This document shows positions 9,058 to 16,495 of a stretch of 64,000 nt of DNA, piece by piece; within the stretch, counting starts at the first letter, position 1, and the number at the start of each line of letters is the position of its first letter. Position numbers and translations under genes: made by a program. The notes beneath the pieces are model-generated. The model saw only the letters and a program-made list of their open reading frames with translations, was not told the DNA's origin and did not search any database. The stretch comes from Mumia sp. Pv4-285 (GTDB lineage: Bacteria > Actinomycetota > Actinomycetes > Propionibacteriales > Nocardioidaceae), in NCBI RefSeq assembly GCF_041320275.1, contig NZ_CP162023.1, positions 62,001-126,000 on the forward strand. The letters are read 5' to 3'.

Positions 9058-11712
9058 ATGAGACACAGCCGATTGCTCTCCGCCGCCGTCGTCACGGCGT
9101 CGGTCGCCTTGCTCGGGACCAGCCTGGTCGCGTCCACCGCCACCGCGGAGGCGCCGTACCGGGTCACCTTGCCGGCCGCAGCGGAAGGCATCCAGACACC
9201 CGAGGAGTTCTTCGGGTTCGAGATGGGAGCGGAGGGGAAGCTCGCCGCGTACCCCGACGTCCTCGACTACATGAAGTCCATCGCCAAGAGCTCCGACCGG
9301 GTCGACTACGAGACGGTCGGCGAGACGACGATGGGGAACGAGTACGCGACCGTCTTCATCAGCGCACCGAAGAACCTCGAGCGGCTCGACGAGATCGTCG
9401 CGGCCAACCAGAAGCTGTCCGACCCGCGCAACACGTCGGAGGCCGAGGCGAAGGCGCTCGCCAAGAACAGCCTTCCGATCTACCACCTCGAGGCCACGAT
9501 CCACTCGACCGAGGTCGGCAACGGGCAGGCGATCAACGACATCGTGCACCGCCTCGCGACCGAGGACTCCGAGTTCACCGAAGAGGTCCTCACCAACTCG
9601 GTCATCATGCTCGTGCCGTCGCAGAACCCTGACGGCCAGCACCTCGTCGTGGACCACTTCAACCGGACCGCGGGCACCAACCTGGCGAGGACGTACCCGG
9701 ACCTCTACCACAAGTACACCGGGCACGACGACAACCGTGACTGGACGATGTTCACGCAGATCGAGGCTCAGTACCGCCTCGAGCTGGAGAAGAAGTACCG
9801 CCCGGTGATGACGCACATCCTGCATCAGCAGGGCAACTCCGGTGAGCGCCTCTTCGTTCCGCCGTACGGGGGCGTGACCAGCGCCAACGTGCCGCCCAAC
9901 ATGAACGCCCTCAGCTCCGCCGTCGGTCAGCACGCGATGCGGCAGCTCGCGGCGGAGGGCAAGTCCGGTGTGGGGACGGACGACTACCACATCTTCTGGA
10001 CCCTGGAGCAGCCCGTCGGATTCTTCCCGTTCACGGGCACCGGCGCGTACCTCACCGAGCTCGCCTCGGCCGTCGACCTCGCGTACCCGCAGAAGTCGAA
10101 CGACGGCAAGCCGCTCGGCCCGCAGGTCCCGACCCAGGCGCTGATCGAGCCGTACGAGAAGGACACCTGGACGCTCAAGGACATCGTCGAGTACGCCAAC
10201 ACGGCCACGTACGCGGGCATGGAGTACGTCGCGCAGAACGGCGAGAAGCTGCTGTACGACAACCTTTTCGCGGTCCCGCAGGAGTACATGGAGAACGGTG
10301 TGAAGTCCGGGGTCCAGGCGTACGTCGTCGACGCCGAGCAGCGCGACCCGTACGCGACGTACGAGATGCTGCAGCGCCTCGACTGGACACAGGTCGAGAT
10401 CGATCGGGCGACCGCCCCGTTCACCGCCGGCGGCAAGGAGTACGCCGCCGGGTCGTACGTGATCCAGACCAAGCAGCCGCGCGGCAACTGGGTCGACCAG
10501 GTGCTCGGCAAGGACACCTACCCGACCGACGACCTGCCGTACGCCGAGGCGACGACGAGCCTACCGATCCAGATGGGCGTCGCGGTCGACGAGGTGAAGG
10601 AGCCGGTCCAGGCGCAGGTCGAGCGGGTCGAGTCGGTGGAGGTTCCCGAGGTGACGATGCCGGCAGCGCCGGGCGCATCCGGGGCGTACCTCGTACGGCC
10701 TGAGTCGTACGGCACGATCCAGATGGTGGCGGCGCTGCAGAAGTCCAACATCACCACCTTCCGCGCCGGCAAGGAGTTCGCCGACGGTGGCACGACGTAC
10801 CCGGCGGGCACGTACGTGGTCCCGGCGACGCCGCAGGCGCGCTCCGTCCTGGCGACGGCGAGCAAGAAGGTCGGCGTCCCGGTGGCGGCGACCGCGGCGG
10901 CTCCGAGGGTCGAGGGCATCCAGCTCAAGCCGCGTACGCGGGTCGGCCTGCTCCGTGGGGCGAACAACATGCCCGGCGGCTGGGACATGTGGCTGATGGA
11001 CCAGTACAAGGTCAACTACGAGGTCGTCGGTGCTCAGGACTTCCAGAGCGGGAAGCTCATCGATGTGTACGACACGATCGTGCTGCCGCAGGGCATCTCC
11101 AAGTCGCGCATCGTCGACGGGCTCGACCCGGAGCGCTACGACGAGGAGTTCGCGTGGGCGTACGGCGTCGGTGAGGAGGGCTGGAAGAAGCTGCGCCAGT
11201 TCGTCCGCCAGGGCGGCACGCTGCTCGCGATCGGGTCGTCGGTGGCGACGGCCAAGGAGCTGCTGGACCTGCCGATCGAGCCGTCGCTGCCGACCGACCG
11301 TGACGAGTTCGCGACCGGCGGCAGCCTGCTGAACCACGAGTTCGACAACACCGACATGGTGGCGTGGGGCATGCCGGACGAGTGGCCGGTGTGGCTGTAC
11401 AACACGCAGGCGTGGACGCCGACGGGTCGCAAGGCGGACGTGGTCTCCACGTACCCGGAGTCGAACGTGCTCGCCAGCGGCTACCTCAAGGGCGAGGAGC
11501 ACATCGCGGGTGACGCCAACGTGGTGTCGTTCGACATCGGCAAGGGCAAGGTGGTGACGTACGGGTCGGAGATCACGTTCCGGTCGCTGCCCCGCTCGTC
11601 GTTCAACCTGCTCTACAACGCGGTGTACGGCGGACCGGCGGCGGAGGTGAACCGGACCCAGATGCGGGGTCTCAAGCCGGCGTTCTCCGCCAACGGCACG
11701 CTGCTGCAGTAG
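9058..11712 (+). CDS. Secreted M14-family zinc carboxypeptidase
   Basis: An 884-residue exported peptidase. The signal peptide spans about residues 1-31 (RHSRLLSAAVVTASVALLGTS...). The M14 zinc motif is HSTE (His149, Glu152), followed by a conserved NPDG near residue 190 and the third ligand region HILHQQGNSG near residue 255. The C-terminal third (from about residue 625, RVGLLRGANNMPGG) resembles a class-I amidotransferase-like fold seen in large secreted M14 proteins. The start at 9058 follows GGAAGGG; an in-frame GTG at 9043 is less well placed. Probably digests extracellular peptides or cell-wall material; specificity unknown. It is a single gene, ending at a 60-bp palindromic element. 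Confidence 0.87.
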   Translation: MRHSRLLSAAVVTASVALLGTSLVASTATAEAPYRVTLPAAAEGIQTPEEFFGFEMGAEGKLAAYPDVLDYMKSIAKSSDRVDYETVGETTMGNEYATVFISAPKNLERLDEIVAANQKLSDPRNTSEAEAKALAKNSLPIYHLEATIHSTEVGNGQAINDIVHRLATEDSEFTEEVLTNSVIMLVPSQNPDGQHLVVDHFNRTAGTNLARTYPDLYHKYTGHDDNRDWTMFTQIEAQYRLELEKKYRPVMTHILHQQGNSGERLFVPPYGGVTSANVPPNMNALSSAVGQHAMRQLAAEGKSGVGTDDYHIFWTLEQPVGFFPFTGTGAYLTELASAVDLAYPQKSNDGKPLGPQVPTQALIEPYEKDTWTLKDIVEYANTATYAGMEYVAQNGEKLLYDNLFAVPQEYMENGVKSGVQAYVVDAEQRDPYATYEMLQRLDWTQVEIDRATAPFTAGGKEYAAGSYVIQTKQPRGNWVDQVLGKDTYPTDDLPYAEATTSLPIQMGVAVDEVKEPVQAQVERVESVEVPEVTMPAAPGASGAYLVRPESYGTIQMVAALQKSNITTFRAGKEFADGGTTYPAGTYVVPATPQARSVLATASKKVGVPVAATAAAPRVEGIQLKPRTRVGLLRGANNMPGGWDMWLMDQYKVNYEVVGAQDFQSGKLIDVYDTIVLPQGISKSRIVDGLDPERYDEEFAWAYGVGEEGWKKLRQFVRQGGTLLAIGSSVATAKELLDLPIEPSLPTDRDEFATGGSLLNHEFDNTDMVAWGMPDEWPVWLYNTQAWTPTGRKADVVSTYPESNVLASGYLKGEEHIAGDANVVSFDIGKGKVVTYGSEITFRSLPRSSFNLLYNAVYGGPAAEVNRTQMRGLKPAFSANGTLLQ

Positions 11713-11724
11713 CGGGTCCCACCT

Positions 11725-11796
11725 CGTCCCCGATTTGGGGGGTACGACAAGGTTTTCGTGACCGGATTCCTTGTCAAACCCGCCAAATCGGGGACG
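11725..11796. repeat. 60-bp palindromic element (CGATTTG family), copy 1
   Basis: Core 11731-11790 begins CGATTTG and ends CAAATCG. The arms 11725-11752 and 11769-11796 pair over 28 bp with four mismatches and include GACAAGG and CCTTGTC. Core length (60 bp), ends and the inner CCGATTCCTTGTC-like segment match the elements at 27571-27630 and, in reverse orientation, 48198-48257. It lies between convergent genes and may also stop transcription. Confidence 0.75.
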
Positions 11797-11809
11797 GGCG
11801 CGTCCGGGG

Positions 11810-12334
11810 TCAGTCCGCGTCGCGGTGCAGCTCGCTCAGCGCGAGGTAGTTGCGGGCATTGGTCTTCAACCCTTCACGCTCCTCGTCGGTGAGCGGGCGC
11901 CGCACCTTGCCCGGGACGCCCGCGACGAGCGATCCCGGCGGAACCTCGGTGTCCTGGAGGACGACGGCGCCCGCGGCGACCATCGAACCGGCGCCGATGT
12001 GAGCACCGTTGAGCACGACCGCGCCCATCCCGATCAGGCAGTCGTCCTCGACGGTGCAGCCGTGCAGCACCGCCCGGTGGCCGACGGAGACACCGGCGCC
12101 GAGGCTCACGGGCTTGTCGGTGTCGACGTGGAAGACGCACCCGTCCTGGACGTTGCTGCGTTCGCCGATGGTGATGGGGGCGTTGTCGGCGCGGAGCACG
12201 GCGCCGTACCAGACGCTCGCCTGCGGCCCGAGCGTCACGCTGCCGGTGAGCACGGCCGTCGGTGCGACGTACGAGGTCGGATCGAGGTCAGGGCTGGTCC
12301 CGCCGATGGTGCGGAGCAGAGGTGCGTCGGTCAT
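11810..12334 (-). CDS. Gamma-carbonic anhydrase family protein
   Basis: A 174-residue left-handed beta-helix protein with hexapeptide repeats throughout (for example IGAGSMVAAGAVVLQ). The three zinc-ligand histidines of the gamma class are present: one in GCVFHVDTD and two in VGHRAVLHGC. Such proteins hydrate CO2 or act as related acyltransferase-like enzymes; most actinobacterial members are uncharacterised. The stop lies 14 bp from the palindromic element. The TetR gene on the same strand ends 31 bp upstream of its ATG, so the two may share a transcript. Confidence 0.88.
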   Translation of the reverse strand: MTDAPLLRTIGGTSPDLDPTSYVAPTAVLTGSVTLGPQASVWYGAVLRADNAPITIGERSNVQDGCVFHVDTDKPVSLGAGVSVGHRAVLHGCTVEDDCLIGMGAVVLNGAHIGAGSMVAAGAVVLQDTEVPPGSLVAGVPGKVRRPLTDEEREGLKTNARNYLALSELHRDAD

Positions 12335-12365
12335 GCAGCCGATCGTGCCACGACCGGGCGGGTGC

Positions 12366-12917
12366 TCATCCGAGCAGGGCGCGTCGGGCCATCTGCGTGA
12401 GGAGCTCGGCCATCGCGTCGGTCGAGATCCGGGCGCTGTGCGGGGTGGAGTTCAGCAGGCCGAACGTCGCCTGCACGGCAGCGCGGGCGGTGCGCTGGTC
12501 GAGCTCCGGGCGGAGGCTGCGGAGGGCGGTGACCCAGGTGTCGACGTAGTCGAGCTGGAGCTCGCGCACGCTCTCCTGGCTCGCCTCGTCGAGGTTGGTC
12601 CACTCGCGCTCCTGCACGACGATCAGCGCCGGGTTGGAGAGTGCGAAGTCGATGTGGAACGCGACCAGTGCGTCGAGGGCCTCCTTGGCGTCGGTCGCCT
12701 CGTCGACCCGCGTACGACCGCCGCTGCGGAGGGTGTGGCTGATGCCGATCAGCATCTCGGACAGGATCGCGTCCTTGCCGGCGAAGTGACGGTAGAGCGC
12801 CGGACCCGACACTCCGCACGCGGCGCCGATGTCGTGCACGGAGACGCCGTGGAAACCGCGCTCGGCGAAGAGCGAGGCTGCGGTGGTGAGGATCTGCTCC
12901 TGACGGGTGGTGGCCAC
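12366..12917 (-). CDS. TetR-family transcriptional regulator
   Basis: A 183-residue repressor with an N-terminal TetR helix-turn-helix (about residues 8-55, FAERGFHGVSVHDIGAACGV...ALYRHFAGKD) and an all-helical ligand-binding domain. Initiation is at GTG 12917. A -10 box TAGCAT (12929-12924 on the minus strand) lies only 6 nt before it, so the message is probably leaderless. An 18-bp palindrome overlaps that -10 and suggests autorepression. The downstream gene is the gamma-carbonic anhydrase. Ligand unknown; a role in acyl-CoA metabolism is possible but not shown. Confidence 0.88.
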   Translation of the reverse strand: MATTRQEQILTTAASLFAERGFHGVSVHDIGAACGVSGPALYRHFAGKDAILSEMLIGISHTLRSGGRTRVDEATDAKEALDALVAFHIDFALSNPALIVVQEREWTNLDEASQESVRELQLDYVDTWVTALRSLRPELDQRTARAAVQATFGLLNSTPHSARISTDAMAELLTQMARRALLG

Positions 12918-12935
12918 GCGGCCATGCTAGGCCGC
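12918..12935 (-). promoter_or_regulatory. Self-operator and -10 box of the TetR gene
   Basis: GCGGCC-ATGCTA-GGCCGC is a perfect 18-bp palindrome whose centre is the -10 hexamer (TAGCAT, minus strand). It ends one base before the GTG start. A repressor bound here would block both polymerase and the leaderless start. Confidence 0.5.
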
Positions 12936-12989
12936 AGCGGTACGCCCGTCCCTGTCGGCGCCCGGACCAGAGAGAAGTGCGTGAAAAAA

Positions 12990-13047
12990 AGCGGCCGGCG
13001 GAGAACCGCCGGCCGCTGGTCCGTGAGCGGTCTCGGGTCCGCTCACG
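12990..13047 (-). terminator. Strong leftward terminator with two stacked hairpins
   Basis: On the minus strand a 9-bp perfect hairpin (13047-13022) is followed by a 12-bp perfect GC-rich hairpin with a 4-nt loop (13017-12990), and then by a run of seven T. This is the most canonical intrinsic terminator in the window. No recognised leftward gene ends here: the next real gene to the right is on the plus strand. It therefore implies an unannotated leftward transcript starting within about 200 bp. Confidence 0.75.
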
Positions 13048-13270
13048 AACGCTTCTCCTCCGCGTCACGGGGGCCGCGCGGAAGAGGTTCGGGGTGTTAC
13101 AGAGAGAAATCTGCCATGAATTCACCGCTGTGGGAATGGCAGAATGCAGCCATGTCATTAATACGCCACACGATGGCGGCGTGCCCTGTGATTCCCGCAA
13201 TTCCAGGACAGGGGCCGTAGTCCACGTGGGACGATCGCGCATCGAGAAGAGAGAACGAGGGAGGTGGAAC
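13048..13270. other. Low-GC regulatory gap, possible small transcript
   Basis: Bases 13085-13210 are clearly poorer in G+C than the surroundings and contain several overlapping inverted repeats (CTGCCAT...ATGGCAG, CCCTGT...ACAGGG, GCCAT...ATGGC). ATTAATA near 13157 could be the core of promoters on either strand. The gap holds the upstream region of the TrmB/LuxR-like regulator and the origin of whatever leftward transcript ends at 12990. Confidence 0.4.
13116..13220 (+). CDS. Possible 34-residue small protein
   Basis: An ATG-to-TAG frame of 34 residues (begins MNSPLWEWQNAAMSL) preceded at some distance by AGAGAGAAA. Its codon third positions are only about half G/C, unlike every gene around it, so it may be non-coding or recently acquired. 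It is listed because it is short, tryptophan-containing and immediately upstream of a regulator, an arrangement seen for signalling peptides. The opposite strand also holds a short frame (18 residues). Neither is supported beyond this. Confidence 0.2.
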   Translation: MNSPLWEWQNAAMSLIRHTMAACPVIPAIPGQGP

Positions 13271-14239
13271 GTGCTCGAGGTGCTGGGCTTCTCCCGCGAC
13301 GAGTTCGACCTGTACCGCGCGCTCGTCGAGGTCGCGAGCGCCACGGCGGCGGAGCTCGCCGCGACGGTCGGCATGGACACCGACGAGGTCGCCGCTTTCC
13401 TCGCCTCGCTCGAGCAGCGAGGACTCGTCAGCAGGCACGAGAACGAGCACCCCGCCCACTTCACCGCGTCGCCGCCGACGGTCGCGATCGGGTCGCTCAT
13501 CGTCGAGCGGCAGCGCTGGCTGCGGCGGGCCGAGATCGAGCTCGAGCGCCTCAACGACCTCTACCGGAAGGCGGCCGACGACCGGACCGCCTCCGACCTC
13601 GTCGACCTCGTGCCCGGACGCGAGGCCGGCATGCAGCGGATCAACCAGCTGCTCCGCGGTGCCCGCCGGGAGGCGCGGATGACCATCCGGACGACCAAGC
13701 TGACCTCGGACGGCTACGACTTCGTGGAGGAGCGCCGCGCGCTGGACCGCGGCGTGACGTTCCGCCTGCTCTCCGAGCGTGGCGTGCTCGATCGCCCGAA
13801 CTCGTTCGGCGAGTTCCGTGACGGGCAGGGCCTGGACGTACGCCTCGCCGCCTCGCTCCCGTCCCGCCTGCTGATCGTCGACTCGGAGATCGCGATGGTG
13901 CCGGTGATGGCGGCGCCGGACGACCTGAGCGGCGGCGCGCTGATCGTGCACCGCAGCGGACTCCTCGACAGTCTCATCGCGCTGTTCGAAGGGCTCTGGA
14001 CAGCCGGTGCGCCGCTGCTCGAGAGCGCGGCCGCCGAGGGAGGTCCGAGCGAGCTCGACGAGACCGACGCACGGATCCTCCGACTGCTCAATGCGGGCCT
14101 CACCGACCACAAGGTCGCCAACCAGCTGGGGCTCTCCGCGCGTACGGTCCAGCGCCGCATGAGCAACCTCATGGAGAAGGCCGAGGTCGAGACGCGCCTG
14201 CAGCTCGGTGTCGCGGCGAAGCGTCGGGGCTGGCTCTAG
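13271..14239 (+). CDS. TrmB-like / LuxR-type transcriptional regulator
   Basis: A 322-residue cytosolic regulator. The N-terminal 70 residues resemble the TrmB winged helix (FSRDEFDLYRALVEVASATAAELAATVGM). A middle domain of unknown ligand follows, and the C-terminus is a LuxR-type helix-turn-helix (DARILRLLNAGLTDHKVANQLGLSARTVQRRMSNLM). GTG 13271 is chosen because GAGGGAGG precedes it at a good distance; the frame extends upstream but without coding character. This two-HTH architecture is common in actinobacteria and mostly unstudied. The upstream gap is unusually AT-rich for this genome. It converges on an SDR gene 3 bp away. Confidence 0.78.
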   Translation: MLEVLGFSRDEFDLYRALVEVASATAAELAATVGMDTDEVAAFLASLEQRGLVSRHENEHPAHFTASPPTVAIGSLIVERQRWLRRAEIELERLNDLYRKAADDRTASDLVDLVPGREAGMQRINQLLRGARREARMTIRTTKLTSDGYDFVEERRALDRGVTFRLLSERGVLDRPNSFGEFRDGQGLDVRLAASLPSRLLIVDSEIAMVPVMAAPDDLSGGALIVHRSGLLDSLIALFEGLWTAGAPLLESAAAEGGPSELDETDARILRLLNAGLTDHKVANQLGLSARTVQRRMSNLMEKAEVETRLQLGVAAKRRGWL

Positions 14240-14242
14240 CGG

Positions 14243-14983
14243 TCAGAGCCCGCCGGCGATCCGCAAGGTCGAGCCGGTCACGTACGACGCCTCGTCCGAG
14301 AGCAGCCAGGCGACGGCCGGCGCGATGTCGTCGGGGACCCCCGCGCGGCCCAGCGGGATGCGCGCCGCGACACGGGCCGGGCGGCCAGGGTCGCCGGCAT
14401 CGGCATGGATGCGCGTCTCGATCGTCCCGGGCGCGACGCCGACCACCCGGATGCCTCGCCCGGCGACCTCCTTGGCGAGCCCGAGGGTGAGCGCGTCGAC
14501 ACCGGCCTTGGCAGCCGCGTAGTGGACGTACTCGCCCGGAGAGCCGGTCGTCGCCGCACCCGACGAGATGTTGACGATCGTGCCCGCGGCGCCGACGGCG
14601 TCGAAGGCGATCACCGCCCGACGTGCGCACAGCACGGCGGCGGTGAGGTTGAGGTCGACGACGCGACGGACCGTCTCGGTCGGCGTCTCGGCGAGCGGGC
14701 CGACGTGGAGCGTGGCTCCGGCGTTGTTGACGAGACCCGTCAGGGGACCGAGCCGGTCGGCGGCGGAGAAGACCGCCTCGACGCCGTCGTCTGTCGTCAC
14801 GTCCGCACGGACGATCTCGACCGCGGTGGTGGTCGCGAGCTCGTCGCGCAGCAAGGCCGCCGCCGCGTCGTCGCGGGCGTAGCCGAGCACGAGCGCGTGT
14901 CCGTCCCGGGCGAGCCGACGTGCGACGGCGGCGCCGATCCCCCGGGTGCCGCCCGTGACGACGGTGACGTGTTGAGTGCTCAC
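14243..14983 (-). CDS. SDR-family oxidoreductase
   Basis: A 246-residue classical short-chain dehydrogenase. The NAD(P) site TGGTRGIGAA is near residue 11, NNAG near residue 85, and the catalytic Ser-Tyr-Lys set is visible as NISSG and YVHYAAAKAG. The closing block (VAWLLSDEASYVTGSTLRIAGG) is typical of the FabG-like branch, which reduces 3-oxoacyl or other ketone groups. The GTG start at 14983 leaves a full-length Rossmann N-terminus. Transcribed alone, convergent with the regulator. Substrate unknown. Confidence 0.9.
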   Translation of the reverse strand: MSTQHVTVVTGGTRGIGAAVARRLARDGHALVLGYARDDAAAALLRDELATTTAVEIVRADVTTDDGVEAVFSAADRLGPLTGLVNNAGATLHVGPLAETPTETVRRVVDLNLTAAVLCARRAVIAFDAVGAAGTIVNISSGAATTGSPGEYVHYAAAKAGVDALTLGLAKEVAGRGIRVVGVAPGTIETRIHADAGDPGRPARVAARIPLGRAGVPDDIAPAVAWLLSDEASYVTGSTLRIAGGL

Positions 14984-15063
14984 GGTCGGACTCTAGTCAC
15001 GACCGCGGACGGGCGGGCTCTGCGGTGTGGTGACGCGTGAGACGCCGTCTCGCGCCTCGTCCG

Positions 15064-15092
15064 TTGACCGCACCTGAGCGGGCGCTTAGTGT
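15064..15092 (+). promoter_or_regulatory. Promoter of the lipase gene
   Basis: TTGACC (15064-15069) and TAGTGT (15087-15092) are separated by 17 bp, the canonical housekeeping spacing. The predicted transcript start near 15099 leaves a short leader carrying AGGAGA (15115-15120) before GTG 15125. Confidence 0.6.
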
Positions 15093-15124
15093 CGTGGATC
15101 ACATTCCGGCCCTCAGGAGATTCC

Positions 15125-16450
15125 GTGAAGCGTGCGCTCGGTTCGGTCGTCGTCGTCCTCCTGCTCCTCCTCGCCGTCCTCGCGTCACCGGCGTCGGCCG
15201 GGTCCCCTGGCGGGTCCCGTGGTCATGACCGTGAAGTCCGTCCCATCGTCTTCGTGCACGGGTCCGCGGGCTCGGCCAGCCAGTTCCAGACACCGGCGCT
15301 GCGTTTCGCGAGCAACGGGTACGAGGCGGAGGACATCGAGGCCGTCGAGTACGACACCCAGTTCCAGACCAACACGCTCGCCCAGGTCCACGCGCGGATC
15401 GACGCCGCGGTCGCGGCGCTGCTGCGCCGTACGGGTTCGGACCGTGTCGACCTCGTGGGGCACTCGCTCGGCACCTACGTCTCCCAGCAGTACCTCAACA
15501 GCTCCCCCGATCGGGCCGCTCGCGTGGCCCACTACGTGAACATCGACGGCGTCACGGCGACCGCGCCGCCCGGAGGCGTCGACACTCTGGCGCTGTGGGC
15601 CGAGCCGTGGCGCTACCCCGGTGTGACGCGCGAGATCACCGGTGCGACGAACGTCGATCTCGGCGAGCAGGGGCACACCGAGGCAGTCACCTCCGAGAAG
15701 AGCTTCCGCGAGATGTTCCGGTTCTTCACCGGCCGTGCGCCGGCAACCGTCGACGTCCGCCCCGAGCGCGGTCGCCGCGTGGTCTCGGGCCGGGTCCACT
15801 TCTTCGTGAGCAACCTGCCCGTGGTCGACGGGACGCTGAAGGTCTATCGCGTCAACAGGCTGAACGGTGCTCGCGTCGGCCGTCCCGTGTCGACGTTCGC
15901 GGTCACCGACGGTGCGTTCGGCCCGTTCGTGGCCGCGCCGTTCGCGCGGTACGAGTTCGAGCTCACCCGCGGCGAGATCACCCACCACTTCTACACGGAG
16001 CCCTTCACGCGCTCGGACCGGTTCGTCCGCCTCATGACCGACCAGCCGGGCGGCATCGTCCGCAGCATCATGACGGCGTCGCCACGGCACACGAACCTCA
16101 CGATCAGCCGCAACAAGGAGTGGTGGAGCGACCAGGGCGACCGCAACGACACCCTCAGCATCGACGGCGCCGAGATCCTCGACGGGATCGCGCCCCGGAC
16201 CAAGCGTGCGATCGGCATCGCGGTCGGCGACCAGCTCGCGGACGGCACCAGCGTGCTGGGTCAGCCGATCGCCGCGTTCGCCGCGGTCCCGTTCATCACC
16301 GGCGTCGACCAGTACCTTCCGGCGCCGCGCCGGTTCAGCGGCATCCGGCTCCGTGCGGTGCCGCGTGGTTCCCATCGGGCGCACACGCTCGTCGTCCCGG
16401 CGTGGCCGTCGTCGGACCACTGGGTGTCGGTGCAGTTCGACGCGCACTGA
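15125..16450 (+). CDS. Secreted lipase / alpha-beta hydrolase
   Basis: A 441-residue exported hydrolase. Starting at GTG 15125 (AGGAGA upstream) gives a signal peptide (VKRALGSVVVVLLLLLAVLASPASAG). The hydrolase fold shows FVHGSAG near residue 43 and the nucleophile elbow GHSLG at 112-116. The region after about residue 230 forms one or two beta-rich domains that occur in large actinobacterial lipases and may bind lipid or polymer. Likely an extracellular esterase or triacylglycerol lipase. Single gene with its own TTGACC/TAGTGT promoter. Confidence 0.83.
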   Translation: MKRALGSVVVVLLLLLAVLASPASAGSPGGSRGHDREVRPIVFVHGSAGSASQFQTPALRFASNGYEAEDIEAVEYDTQFQTNTLAQVHARIDAAVAALLRRTGSDRVDLVGHSLGTYVSQQYLNSSPDRAARVAHYVNIDGVTATAPPGGVDTLALWAEPWRYPGVTREITGATNVDLGEQGHTEAVTSEKSFREMFRFFTGRAPATVDVRPERGRRVVSGRVHFFVSNLPVVDGTLKVYRVNRLNGARVGRPVSTFAVTDGAFGPFVAAPFARYEFELTRGEITHHFYTEPFTRSDRFVRLMTDQPGGIVRSIMTASPRHTNLTISRNKEWWSDQGDRNDTLSIDGAEILDGIAPRTKRAIGIAVGDQLADGTSVLGQPIAAFAAVPFITGVDQYLPAPRRFSGIRLRAVPRGSHRAHTLVVPAWPSSDHWVSVQFDAH

Positions 16451-16456
16451 GAGGGC

Positions 16457-16487
16457 TTGACCTCAAGTCGACTTGAGCATCGACACT
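16457..16487 (+). promoter_or_regulatory. SoxR-box promoter
   Basis: TTGACC (16457-16462) and GACACT (16482-16487) are separated by 19 bp, the over-long spacing that MerR-family activators require. The spacer contains the perfect 16-bp palindrome CTCAAGTCGACTTGAG (16462-16477), which matches the classical SoxR site CTCAAGTTAACTTGAG at 14 of 16 positions. The ATG lies 9 nt past the -10, so the message is leaderless. A SoxR gene is present at 41886. Confidence 0.8.
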
Positions 16488-16495
16488 GGGTCACC

